Assembly (NCBI GenBank): GCA_028583605.1
Contig: CM053330.1
Location: 33,485,619 to 33,549,618, forward strand
Source of the DNA: Dastarcus helophoroides
Lineage: Eukaryota; Arthropoda; Insecta; Coleoptera; Bothrideridae
Length of the DNA stretch: 64,000 bases
Direction: 5' to 3'
The first letter of the stretch is position 1, and each line of letters begins with the position of its first letter. Of this stretch, positions 1 to 10,700 are shown in pieces. The position numbers and the translations under genes are program-made. A model generated the notes under the pieces. That model had not been told where the DNA came from. It ran no database searches and saw nothing but the letters and a program-made list of their open reading frames with translations.

Positions 1-1290
1 AGAATCATCTCCGTCAGGCAATACGGTTTTGGACAACAACGTTCCACTGGCGATCTACTAGCATATGTTACTCATATCTGTAACTCAGCTAGGGAAAAAC
101 ATGGTGAGGCTAGAATTGTGGCATTGAATATCTCAAAGGCTTTTGACAAAGTCTGGTACGGATCTCTTCTCGCAAAATTAACATCTTGTGGTTTTCCTCC
201 TAGACTCTGTCACTTGATATCCAATTTTCTCGCTGACAGATCTCTTCAGGTCGTCGTCGATGGCATCTCATCCGAGAAATTTGCGATTAACGCAGGGGTG
301 CCTCAGGGATCTTTTCTGTCTCCTACTCTATTTCTGTTACACATAAACGACCCTTTAGCTTCAACTTTCAATCCTATATACAGCTACGCAGATGATAGTA
401 ACCTTGTGTCATCTTTTTTTTTCCGACAAACCATTATCCATCGCTGCTTTAGATCGACTACAGAATCAGCAGATACAGACGATTAATCGAGATCTCAAGA
501 TTATTTTGGAATGGGGTAAAAAACAATTGGTCGACTTCAACGCTTCAAAAACTCGGGAGGCGGTTTTCTCTAAGAAAATATCAAGGGATAATGCAACAAA
601 CATACCAATGGACGGTAAAATCTTTCCGATGGGATCTAATCTATCTATCCTAGGAGTGAATGCGAGCACTAACTTTTCTTGGGATGATTATGTGCTCGCC
701 ATTGCCAAATCCGCCTCCCAGAAGCTAGGCTTTCTTTTTAGAGCTAAAAAGTACTTCACATCTTATCAGCTATTAACACTATACAAAGCTCAACTCAGGC
801 CGACACTAGAATGCTGTTCTCATGTTTGGAGTTCAGCACCAAAACACACTTTAGCTCTCTTGGATTCAATTCAAAGAAGAGCGATTCGTCTATTTAATGA
901 CGAGAGTCTAACCGATTTTCTCGAAACACTAGAGCACAGGCATATGGTTGGTGACTTGCCTCTTTTCTACAAGTACTATCATGGAAGATGCTCGCAGGAA
1001 CTAATGTGAATAATCCCCCAAGGGCAAAATTCTTGAGGCGTACTAGACAGCAAATTTCTGTGCGGTCGAGCTTGACACAGAAAGGACTTCTGTCTACGGA
1101 GACTCTTTTTTCTATAAAACTTTCAAGTTATGGAACTTGTTACCGAAAAGATTTTTCCCCAAAAATTACAACCTGTCCTTGTTTAAGAAGGCGACTCATC
1201 GCCATCTATCTTTGTTTCCGCATCCTACTCGCAGTGCTTTGAAAGCATAATGGGGTTACCTTTTGCGAGTGGATTAAACTTAAAAAAAAA
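1..1290 (+). pseudogene. Non-LTR retrotransposon (LINE-A) reverse-transcriptase relic, cut by window edge
   Basis: This is the 3' part of a LINE ORF2; the 5' part lies outside the window. The frame open from base 1 shows the RT palm: motif A reads LNISKAFDKVW near 121-150, GVPQG is near 295, and motif C YADDS is at about 384-398. Motif A normally has Asp where this copy has Asn (LN instead of LD), so the catalytic site is lost. The frame shifts in a T-run near 415 and continues through a thumb and C-terminal region (for example LYKAQLRP, then AIRLFND) to about 1005. It shifts again and ends near 1245, followed by a short 3' UTR and an A-run at about 1280-1290. Three more fragments of the same family lie at 7140, 20040 and 20698. 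The clade is not certain; CR1/L2 or Jockey-superfamily are both possible. Confidence 0.85.
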
Positions 1291-2010
1291 TTAGCTGCTC
1301 AGACTTCTTTTTTGAGATAGTGATGAACTTTTTTGACTGCCTTAGGCTTGGAGTGTTCCTCCAGTATGACAACCTTTGGTTTGTCTCCCAAGTATCTATT
1401 TCATTTTTTAGGCAACTTTTTGTTAGACCACAGTATAGTTCTGGGCGCTGAAGAGAGGTGTGATTGAGGCCTCTTTTGCAAGTCTATCTGCCTCTTCGTG
1501 TTCTTCTATGCTTTGATGCCCTGGAACCCACATCAAAGTTACTTTGTGGTTTGCAGCCAGTTGCTTTAGAAATTGTTTGCATTCCCAGGCCGGTTTTGAA
1601 CGAGTTTAGAGTCTTTAGTGCAGCCCCGTCATTCGAAACGTTATAAACCAGTACTTTTTTGATTCTTTTTTGAAGGCACTCTTTTTCGCACAGTTATAGC
1701 AAGCATTTTTGCTTGGAAATTTGTGGGAGGGTTTCCTAAAGGTTCAAAAAGTCTTAAATTAGGACCTTATGTTCCTTCTGTTTGTTGGGATTTATCTGTG
1801 TGCCAGGCAGATGCGTTCACTGTGTCTGTTCCTTGTCTGGCGGTCCCCGATAACCACTTCGTATGGAACAACAAAGTCCAGTTTTGTAGGCATTTGATCT
1901 GTTGGTTTGACAATGGATCCCAGTAGAATTTTCTTCAGAATCTGTACGTGCCCAACTAAGTCATTAGGTTTCAGTTTGTTCGATTGGAATAGCTTTGAGA
2001 CACTAAGCGC
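1291..2010 (-). pseudogene. LINE RNase H-domain relic (I/Jockey type)
   Basis: On the minus strand the segment near 1540-1465 encodes a clear RNase H tail: LMWVPGHQSIEEHEEADRLA, with the last catalytic Asp in the EEAD motif. Just upstream, in two different frames, are a TLNSFKTGL-like stretch and an ECKQFLKQLAANHK stretch, as expected after the SDSQ motif of these domains. Downstream, a third frame gives a Trp/Arg-rich segment (QRLSYWRNTPSLRQSKKF) that usually follows RNase H in these elements. At least two frameshifts are present. The part between 1680 and 2010 is too decayed for a firm reading. It is not the same LINE as the one ending at 1290, which runs in the opposite direction. Confidence 0.7.
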
Positions 2011-2165
2011 TACCTTCTTTTTTACACTAATGTGGATTCCGGCCTATCATTGCCTCTATTGCAGCTGTTGGACATGACGCCATAGCTGCGGTTATTCTAA
2101 TGCAAATTAACCGCTGTAATTTGTATAATGTACCGTGCACAGAAAAAATGTTATGCCTTATATGA

Positions 2166-2300
2166 CTTTTTTTGGTGAAACGGAGTGGTTCTTGGTTATC
2201 TTCCAAAAATGAAATACAAATCATGAAACGCTTTCTAGCAACCTTTGTTGCGTTTTTTTAATCTTTCTTGGTTTCAGGAAACTAGATTTGTATTTCAATG
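2166..2300 (-). mobile_element. Family P palindromic retroposon, copy a (internally deleted)
   Basis: The tail end comes first on the plus strand (T-run, GGTG, then the GGTTATCTTCC segment) and the body ends in GTATTTCAAT. It is flanked by the 7-bp direct repeat TATATGA (2159-2165 and 2301-2307). Most of one arm is missing. On the minus strand the element ends in an A-run, as in other copies. Confidence 0.7.
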
Positions 2301-2746
2301 TATATGAATTTCAAATCTTTCAAGTGGAAGATATTTACGAGTCGTTTTGCTGAAAGTAGTACATTCAAATTCCGTTGCCATGCTTGCAGGAAGGTAGGGC
2401 GCAAAATCGCAGGCTGTACTCAATGAGGTAAGAATGTTTCAAATTCTAATGAAATAAATTGATCTGAAAACATCTGCTTAGACACTGTAGAAACTTGCAA
2501 TGTTGGTTCCAATCGAGACAAGTTAAATTGGTGTATAGACAGTGGAGTAACATCTCATTTTTGTAAAAATAAAAATTCTTTCTCATATTTTCATGACGAT
2601 TTTTGTGAAAAACTTGACCTTGCGAACGAATCATCTACTGAAATTCAAGGAAAGTATACTGCGACATTTGCAGCAGACGTATTTGGGGAATCCAAAAATA
2701 TTTCTTTAACCAATACGTTGTACGTCCCGAATTTGCAAACAAAATT

Positions 2747-2844
2747 AATTTCAGTTAACAAGGCAACTTATCTCTGTTGTTCTCATCAGCACTCTCATCT
2801 GTCGATGAGAACAACAGAGATGAGTTGCCTTACTAACTGAAATT
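2747..2844. repeat. 41-bp inverted repeat at a retrotransposon insertion junction
   Basis: Arms at 2747-2787 and 2804-2844 are complementary at 38 of 41 positions around a 16-bp spacer. The outer half of the left arm is Copia coding sequence (the ISVNKAT region after the protease). The right arm is therefore an inverted copy of the target flank placed at the 5' end of the LINE fragment that interrupts Copia here. Confidence 0.85.
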
Positions 2845-3312
2845 ACCTGCCCATAACAGAAATGAAGAAATCGGAGAGATCTGTGGGCTACAGGATGTGA
2901 TAAGGTGGGCCGGAATAAGACGGAAACAGTGAAGAGACCATGTAGATAACCGTCTACCCAGAATAGCAAAAACGGAAAGGCCTAACACCGCGAGACTCCC
3001 AGGAAAACCACTAAAATGCTGGTATGAAAGCTGGACATCCGCATCTCAAGAGTGAGGAACATTGTAAGAAACACAGGACGAAATCCTAACGTTAGAAGAA
3101 GAAGAAGAAAAAGAAGAAGGAGGAGGAGGAGAAGAAGAAGAAGAAGAAGAAGAAGAAGAAGAAGAAGAAGAAGAAGAAGAAATAGAAGAAGAAGAAATAG
3201 AAGAAGAAGAAATATAAGTAGAAGAAGAACAAGAAGAAGAACAAGAAGAAGTAGAAGAAGAAGAAGAAGAAGACAAAGAATAAAAAGAAGAAGAACAAGA
3301 AGAAGAAGAAGC
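2845..3312 (+). mobile_element. 5'-truncated LINE 3' end with GAA-repeat tail, inserted in Copia
   Basis: The segment 2890-3055 encodes the end of a LINE ORF2: a decayed RDHVDNRLPRIAK stretch, then RPNTARLPGKP and CWYESWTSASQE followed by a stop near 3047. Non-LTR elements often end in a short tandem repeat, and here a GAA array follows (3094-3312). The Copia reading resumes straight after it (TNKGFEVLFKRDAALVYD). Near-identical words flank the insert (CAAGGCAAC at about 2760 and CAAAGCAAC at about 3314), consistent with a target-site duplication of about 9 bp with one change. The family is probably I/Jockey-like. Confidence 0.7.
3094..3312 (+). repeat. (GAA)n microsatellite, 3' tail of a LINE
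   Basis: About 220 bp of GAA/GGA/AAT-type trinucleotides with few interruptions. Long poly-Arg, poly-Leu and poly-Ser reading frames across it are artefacts of the repeat. Confidence 0.95.
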
Positions 3313-3532
3313 AAAGCAACAAATAAAGGTTTCGAAGTACTATTCAAGAGAGACGCTGCTCTAGTGTACGACGCAAAGGGCGATATAAAATTGGTTGCAG
3401 ATCGTGTTGGTGACCTGTATTATGTTCACGAAGACATTCCTAAAAACTTTGCTTTAGCTTCACTTGAATCTCTTGAAAAAGTAAAACTTTGGCATTCACG
3501 CTTACGACATTTGAATGTAAAGGATCTCAAAA

Positions 3533-3783
3533 ATTGAAATACAAATCTTGTCCACTGAAACCAAGAATGATTGAAAAACATAACAGAGGTTGCTCTAATG
3601 CGTTTCGATAGCAAAGCTATCATCTTCAGAGAGATACTGAAGATACTAAAGATGATAGCTTGGCTATCGAAACGCGTTGGAGCAACCTCTGTTGTGTTTT
3701 TTAATCTTTCTTGGTTTCAGGGAACAAGATTTGTATTTCAATTTTTGAAGATAACCAAGGACCAGTTCCTTCTACCAAAAAAA
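3533..3783 (+). mobile_element. Family P palindromic retroposon, copy b (full length)
   Basis: This well-preserved copy is about 250 bp. The left arm begins ATTGAAATACAAATC and the right arm is its inverse. A one-sided tail at about 3744-3776 (GAAGATAACCAAGG, then ACCAG) ends in a run of seven A. Each arm has a small hairpin, GATAGC with GCTATC. It interrupts the Copia GAG-pre-integrase region. The Copia frame resumes on the right with SADLVEG. Confidence 0.88.
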
Positions 3784-4047
3784 GTGCAGATCTCGTTGAA
3801 GGTGTACGCAACGGAGTTATTCAGGGAGTAGATTTGGGACCCCTAGACAAAAATTGCAAACTTGAATACGAAATATGTATTCAGGGAAAGATGACGAGGA
3901 AACCATTTCTTAAGAAGTCGGACAAAAACACGGAATTGCTGGAAATCGTACACAAAGACGTGTGCGGTCCGATGAAGGTGGAATCGCTTTCTAAAGCCAG
4001 ATATTACGTCGAGTTTATCGACCATCGTTTAAGATATTGTACTGTAT

Positions 4048-4404
4048 TAATACGGGCTGTCGGTTCGAATTGATTAACACGTAAATTGAATAATACCCAC
4101 TTTATTTTTAAACTAAACTTGGAACACTACAGCGGCATAATTAACTCACTTATTGACTTCTAACTGCTAACTCACTAACTACACTGACTCTGACTGATTG
4201 ACTCGAGGGAAGCTGACCGCCTTATATAGTTTTGGCTCCCGGGTTCTAGAAAAATCACGCAGATAAGGCTTATCGTTTGCGGAAATTTCGGAAATGCTTA
4301 TCTGCCGTTTGTTTCTTTATCGCGGCCGCTTTCTTCTTATCAGACCTTTCTAAAAACTTTTCTTAAGCACTAAATTCTATTCTATCTATTTACTTTGCGT
4401 TACA
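4048..4404 (-). mobile_element. Solo LTR (Gypsy- or BEL-like), copy 1
   Basis: This 357-bp sequence recurs at 6595-6978. On the minus strand it starts TGTAACGC and ends near CCCGTA. It carries LTR-type signals in order: a TATA box (TATATAAG, 4221-4228) and an AATAAA poly(A) signal (4101-4106). The flanks GTAT (4044-4047) and GTAA (4405-4408) suggest a 4-bp target duplication with one mutation. It splits the Copia integrase. No internal coding part remains, so it arose by LTR-LTR recombination. The superfamily cannot be fixed from an LTR alone. Confidence 0.75.
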
Positions 4405-5757
4405 GTAAAATTTTATCAAACACAAGAATGAGGTTACCGAGGGAAGCAAGGAATTCGTCAAATATGTTCAAAATTTACATGATAAAAATGTAAAATTTTT
4501 TCAATCAGATAATAGTACCCAATACATTAATAAAGATCTAGATGACCTTTTAAAAGGGAACGGAATTGGAAGACGGTTGACAAGTCCATATTGTCCGGAA
4601 CAAAACGGTATATCGGAGCATAAAAACCATCACTACTCGACATAAATGGTTGCTTGCTGATACAATCCGGTTTATCTAAAAAGTTTTGGGCAGGGGCAAT
4701 CAATATCGCAAACTACTTAAGAGATAGATTCCCGACCAAAGCTCTAAATGGTCGAGCTCTATATGAAATTTGGCATGAAAAACCTCCAAATGTATCACAC
4801 GTTTAAGTATTTGGTTCTAAAATTTTTTGTTTAAACAATGATCTCAGGAAGGGAAAACTGGGTTCCAGGTGCAAATAAAATTACTAGGTTACTTCCAACA
4901 AACGAAAGTTTTACGTTTTTGGTTACCCTCAGAACAAAAAGTAATCATTTCTCGTGATGTTGGACAAAGTCGAGCGCGTAGCAGAAAATTTTGAAGAATT
5001 TATCCCTGACGACTTGTACGAACAATACGATAACGAATTGGAAGTAACTCTACAACCTACAGAATCAACGAAGGATGATGAAATCCTTAGCATTGAAAAA
5101 GAAAGTGAGGAGGAAAACGAGGTGAACGAGACAAAGAGGGGACCAGGAAGACCAAGACTAGAACGGACTGGAAGCAGAAGAAAACCAAGAAAAATGTACA
5201 ACGTGGTACAGCAGAACTCCGAAGTAAATGTCGCAGAATATTTCTAGGCGAAATAGTAATGAAACAAGCGCTAGAAGGACCTGAAGCTAAGGAGTGGTTT
5301 AAAGCGATGGCAGAGGAAATTACAAATATAATTAAAAACGACTCATGGACCCTCGAGAATCGACCCATCGATAAAATCCTGGGAAGTGAATGATACTGAG
5401 AATCAAGAACAACGCTGAAGGTTCTATAAAAAGGCAGAAAGCACGTCTTGTGGGAACTCACTCAGAAGCCAGGCGTTCACTGTAATGGAACGTTTGCTCT
5501 TGGAGCTAGATTAAGTTTTATAAAACTTGTTGATGTACTAGCAGCCCACTTTAACATGAAAATACATCAGATGGATGTGACATCATCATATTCAAATGGT
5601 ATGCTCGAAGAAACTATAGAACCTCTAAAAGGACTAGGCGAAGTGCCTAATCACATCCAACAGGATGACAAGTACAATGTGAATCTCAAACAGAAACCTA
5701 TGACTATTGCGTCAAAAGACTTGGACTTTCAAAAGTGACAAAGAAGTAGGCCTGAAG

Positions 5758-6594
5758 GTCTCGAGGGAAAGTGTTAGATAGACAGGCGACGGTTAACTTG
5801 ATTAAGTTGCAGTTGTCAGAGACTTGACATTCCTTTCTAATTAATTTTTGTCTTGCATCAGTTCATTAAAAATACGTTATCACTTTTAACGTATTTATGT
5901 TCACACTGCAAAACCCTCACAAATATCCTAACCAGAAAAGGGAGTTTTGAAAAAAAAATTGAATTGTCATAAAAATGGTCGCCATGTACCACCAGTGGCA
6001 CTTTCTGCAACCCTATGATGCCCACCGGCGGTGTTAAACGTGCTAATCTCAAAATTTGACATTTTTTTTTGAAATATCCAAAAACTCGAAATTTATAAAG
6101 AAAGAAATAGATTTTTTATTTTCGCTTTCAATTTTCCTTTAAAAAAAGTTTACTTATTCTATATCTATTTATGAATGTTAATATATGTATTTAAAAATAT
6201 TTCGTTTTCATTCTTTCAATAACCAGGCAAAAATCGTTTAATGAAGCCTTGAAACCATTCTGTGAAGAAGTTCGAAATTACTGTTGATGTATAAAATCAG
6301 GCCCGGACCCAATAAGTGCGGGGCCCGATTAGATTTTATACAAGACCTTATTTTGTTAATTATGATGATGATGCAGGCCCTTTCAAGTATGGGGTCGATT
6401 GGGCCCATCGCTCCAATCGCCTTAAATCCGGGCCAGAATAAAATAATTATAAATTTTTCATTAACAAACGTTCTTCTGCCACCTCTCTTAAATATAATCC
6501 AAGTTACACTCTTGTATGTAATGAAAAGTCTTATTAGTAGATACTTTCTTTAGTTAACAATGAAGTTAATTCTTGTTCCTTCAGTTGATTCTAT
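5758..6594. other. No gene seen; decayed AT-rich sequence
   Basis: After the end of the Copia relic there is no convincing reading frame. GC-rich patches near 6300 and 6395 (CCCGGACC and GGGCCC words) resemble DNA-transposon end sequence, but I could not pair them. Confidence 0.5.
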
Positions 6595-6978
6595 TGTTAC
6601 GGGCTTATCGGTTCGAATTGATTAACACATTGAATAATACCCACTTTATTACCAAACTAAACTCGGATCACTACAACTGAACAAATAACTCACTTATTAT
6701 TGACTTCTACTAACTCACGAACTACACTGACTTTTAACTGACTTCCTCTAGGGAAAGTTGACCGCCTTATATAGTTTTGGCTCCCGGGTTCTAGAAAAAT
6801 CACGCAGATAAGGCTTATCGTTTGCCGAAATTTCTGGAACGCTTATCTGACGCTTGTTTCGTTATCACTGCCGCTTTCCCCTTATCAGATATTTCTAGAA
6901 ACTTTTCTTACGCGGTAAATTCTATTTTTTTATTTATCTTATTATATATTTTTTATTATCTCTTTACATTGCGTTAGA
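6595..6978 (-). mobile_element. Solo LTR, copy 2 of the same family
   Basis: Homologous over its length to 4048-4404, including the TATA region (minus strand, near 6766-6774) and the segment around 6790-6820 with a CCCGGG core. The 4-bp repeat CTAT flanks it exactly (6591-6594 and 6979-6982). This is the length expected for Gypsy-type integration. Extra T-rich sequence near 6930-6965 explains the 27-bp length difference. Confidence 0.8.
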
Positions 6979-7139
6979 CTATTATTACATTTTTTGTAAC
7001 AAAATAAAAATAAGTTTAATTTTTTCAAGCATGATCCACTCCATGTGTCCCAAAGCCATATATGGCTTTGGGGCGCTGTTTTAGTAGCAAAATGTGAAAA
7101 TAACTCCTCTTTGGGAAATATAAATTAAAAAATAAAATT

Positions 7140-7345
7140 CAAGACGGTAAATTCCAGTGCGCTCCAGCTTGGCACAATAAGGACTTCTGTCTAGGGAGAC
7201 TCTTTTAATTGAACTTCCAAACTCTGGAACTGAATTTTTCCCGACAAATATAATGTATCCTTATTTAAACGGGCGATTGATCGCCATCTATCTTTATTTC
7301 TGCATCTTACTCCCAGTGTCCTTTGCGAGTGAATTCAGACAATAC
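7140..7345 (+). mobile_element. LINE-A 3' fragment
   Basis: Collinear with 1055-1265 of the LINE at the window start, including the words GGACTTCTGTCTA, CGCCATCTATCTTT and TTTGCGAGTG. It encodes only the decayed C-terminus and has no A-tail. Confidence 0.8.
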
Positions 7346-7740
7346 CAATTACCAGAAGCGGATTCTTCTGGGAGTATTCGGGGAGAAGAAAACGTTTCTC
7401 TTCTAGACTGGTTAACATACCGAGTTGCTTCGATAAATTTTGTTTTTCTTTCCGCTTGTAGAAATCAAAAGAAAACTAACATTGGGTTATATCTCAGAAA
7501 CGTGTATAAATCCAACATTAAGAGATATGTTTATTAATTTTATTTAACATTTCTTAATAAACATAATGTTTCCGATCAATAAGAGTTCACCATGAAGAAT
7601 TAAGAGATATGGTCTTTGGTTCTGGAACTGTTTGGAGACTAATAATTTTTATAAAACATAACCAGGTGTCAGTTTCTAATCTACCACATTTCAAAAAAAA
7701 CCTTGTTAATCAAAACTGAATTAAAACAAAATTGTAGAGT
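7346..7740. other. Intergenic; deleted relic of the 51.2-kb inverted-repeat family at 7517-7605
   Basis: At 7517-7548 is the left-end sequence of the element at 51210-51930 (TATGTTTATTAATTTTATTT). It is joined directly to that element's right-end sequence (AATAAACATAATGTTTCC to ACCATGAAGAATT). The inside is missing. No gene is seen in the rest of the stretch, which is downstream of the OBP gene. Confidence 0.65.
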
Positions 7741-7747
7741 GTAGTTA

Positions 7748-7753
7748 TTTATT
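7748..7753 (-). promoter_or_regulatory. Poly(A) signal AATAAA of the OBP gene
   Basis: AATAAA on the minus strand, 23 bp past the TAA stop of the OBP gene. A short 3' UTR like this is usual for insect OBP genes. Confidence 0.65.
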
Positions 7754-7776
7754 AAATGTTTAATTAATCATCTAAT

Positions 7777-10700
7777 TTAAGCTAAGCTAATGTGTTGGGG
7801 TGTGCTTTCATAATAACATTTGATGGTATCGAATGCGGTCTTCTGTGGGGTTGCCTTCTTGATGGCACATTTCTTGATTAGTTGGTCGACGGTAGCGCTA
7901 TCCTTGATTTCAGCACCGAGCTTGGCCTTGATCACGTCAGTTTGAATATCACCGGCTTCGTTTTGGAATCCAGCCTTCTTCGAGAAGCAGAAGAGGTGTT
8001 CCATCAACTTGGGATCTTCTACGAATTCACCTTTGCGTGCTTTGGTGATGAGGTCCTGGTTAACACCGCTAGAGGCTGAACAGTCCTTATGGTAGGCCTT
8101 GATTTTTTCCTTTTGCTCTTCAGTGAGGCCCTAAAAATCGTAGTGGTGGTAAATTTGGGAGAAAAAGTCATGTAGTAAACGGTTAATGGTAGGATTTTAT
8201 TAAGTTGTTTTTTAAACTAATTTGGCAAACACCAGAAGTGTGAAGTTTAGAAGGAAAACCTAACATGATTTGTTAATGGTTACGATGGTTATTGGAGCTG
8301 ATTTTCTTAGGCATTCTATCCTACTTGATTATTGGGAGTAGCAGCAAATTCATTTATTTTTATATGAATTTTCCGTTTTGTTTCAAAATTTAGGCTCTTT
8401 CTTCTAAAAATTCCGAAATTAAACCTGCAATTTGTGCATTTTTTTCCAGCATTATGCCTCGAAATTGAAAAATAGAGTTTTTTGAGATCGCAACCTTTTA
8501 TCTTGATCTCAAAATTTTAACTTTGAAAATTTTGTGTTAAAATATCTAGTGTACGTTTTTTCTTTTTGCTTGAAAATTCCTGTAAATTCGTAGTTTATAT
8601 GAATTTTGAGGTACCTTTAAAATTTAGTATTTTTCTCCAGAATTTAAAATTCAAAAATACTCAAGTTAAAAATATCAATTTTTTTCTTAAAATGTCGAGA
8701 CGTTTTTTCTGAAAAAAACGATTTTTCCCAAAGATTTTGATTTTTTTTGGATTGCTTTGATAGATTGATAGCTTTTTCTCGAAATTTCTAGTTTCAACTC
8801 AAAAAATTACTAACCTTTTAATTTTTGTTATTAAAAGGTTGATTTTTTTTTAGAATTTTGATTTAAAACTTTTATCTGAAAAGTGATGGTTAAACTGTAA
8901 TTTTGTACCATTTTTTCATTTTTATTAAAAGGTTTTCATTTTTTTCTGCATGTTGATTTTATATTGAAAATTACAATTTTTTCCATAAATACCTAATTTA
9001 CACTTTCAATTTCGCCTTTTTTTAAATAAATTTTCAATTTAAATGCAAAATTGAAATTTTCCCCTAAGATCTATTTTTTTTCCTCGTAACTTTATCTTTC
9101 ATTTCAAACTTAATTTAAGATTTTCTATTAATTCAGCTATTTGTTTCTCTATCACTCAATTGTAGACTCAAAAACTCGAAAAAGTCATAAATTCCAAATT
9201 TTTCAGACAAGCTTTACTTTTCCAAATAATCTAATGTTATTTCAAACATTTTGAATTGAAAGTTGAAAAATTGAAATACAAATCATGTCCCCTGCAACCA
9301 AGAAAGATTAAAAAACACAACAAAGGTTGCTCTAACGCGTTTCGGTGGCCAAGCTATCATCTTCAGAGAAATACTGAAATCGAAACGCGTTAGAGCAACC
9401 TTTGTTGTGTTTTTTAATCTTTCTTGATTTCAGGGGAAAAGATTTGTATTTCAATTTTTGAAGATAACCAAGGACCAGTCCGCTCCACCAAAATGATTGA
9501 AAGTTGACATTTTGAATCCTTTACGAGATGTTGAAGACTTTGCTTGAAAACTTTTTATTTAAGTTTTTCGCTTGAAATTTTGAATTTTTCGCAGTTTTGG
9601 TTTTTTACTATTGCTAACAATTAAGCATTTTTTCACTTCTTTAAACAAGTTTAAATTAGAGATTTCGTGTAATGCTTTTTTTTCTATTAATTTTTTTCTT
9701 TCTTTAAAATTCGAACTTTATTTCCTAAATTTGATTTATGAACTGACTTTTAATTTTAAATTTTAATATTGCCTTGAAATTAAATTTTTTTTTCTGAAAA
9801 ATTTGGTTTAAGGCAAAATATTACTTTTTCCTTAAAAACCAGACTTGAATTATTAATTTTTTGTTTCGATGACACCTTATTCTAACGAAGTCTGGTGTTC
9901 TGTGGGATACCGCTGTCTCTCGATACCGCAAATATTGGGTTCCGCGGGACTAAAAACTCTCAATCATGTACATACCGGATTATGATTTGTTTTCTAGACT
10001 GCATTCCGTACTTACGACCAATTTTTGAATATAATTATACTAAACGTTGAATAATAAAAAAAATAGAATTAATTAGCATATAAGTCAGCTTGTCAACTTT
10101 TTACCAATTTCTGTATATTTATTTGAATGGGCGTAGACAGAATCTCATTCATGGGGGGGCACCGATTATTTTGAAAATTAATGGGCAAAAAAATAAAACC
10201 AGAAAATCTCCAGCTAAGTATATTATACATTTTTACTGAACTGCGCAAGCTTGAGGGATCGAACTTCCAAATTAGAGTCTAAATTTAGAAAGAGAGGGAA
10301 TTTTCAGAAAAAGTCAGCAAATTGAATTTGAAATAAAACCCTAATCTATCAGAATATTTCAAAAAAGGCAAAATTTCCCGAAGACTCTATATTAATTTTA
10401 ATATAATCAAAGAGCTATTTTTCTTTGAAATATTCTAAAAATATTATTCTCGGAATTATGACATTTTATTAATATTTTGTTCTGATTTTGAAAAAATTAA
10501 ACGAATTTTAAGAAAAAGTTGAAATTTGAAGTAGGTAGAAACTTCCAGAAACAAAGGGGGTATATCCTGTTCCGAGAATAAAACAAATTTGGAGAAACAA
10601 ATGGAATTTTTTGTTGTTGATAGAACGGACCAGTCCTTGGTTATCTTTCAAAATTGATGTACAAATCTTGTCCCTTGAAACCAAGAAGTATTAAAAAATA

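Larger units (their letters stand above)
2308..5757 (+). pseudogene. Ty1/Copia retrotransposon gag-pol pseudogene, interrupted by nested insertions
   Basis: The order of domains is that of Copia. A CCHC-type zinc knuckle at 2376-2417 reads CHACRKVGRKIAGC, with the His replaced by Arg. Aspartic protease follows at about 2515 (WCIDSGVTSHF). The GAG-pre-integrase region (KLWHSRLRHLNVKDLKN) runs to 3532 and resumes after an insertion at 3784. The integrase core (HKDVCGPMKVESL) starts near 3955, resumes at about 4410 after a solo LTR, and includes SPYCPEQNGISEHK near 4590. A Lys/Glu-rich linker lies at 4950-5245, and reverse transcriptase starts are seen at 5260 and 5500-5640 (MKIHQMDVTSSY). RNase H and most of RT are missing. 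A purine tract near 5763-5771 followed by TGTTAG could mark a PPT and 3' LTR start, but I could not confirm a second LTR end. Many frameshifts and stops show an inactive relic. Confidence 0.88.

Noticed and set aside
2982..3537. Long poly-Leu, poly-Ser, poly-Arg and poly-Phe reading frames
   Set aside because: They are translations of the GAA microsatellite in different frames; only the last part of the plus frame (from about 3313) is real Copia coding sequence.
7882..8079. 65-codon plus-strand frame across the OBP exon
   Set aside because: It is the antisense shadow of exon 2, which has splice sites, signal peptide partner and family motifs on the minus strand.
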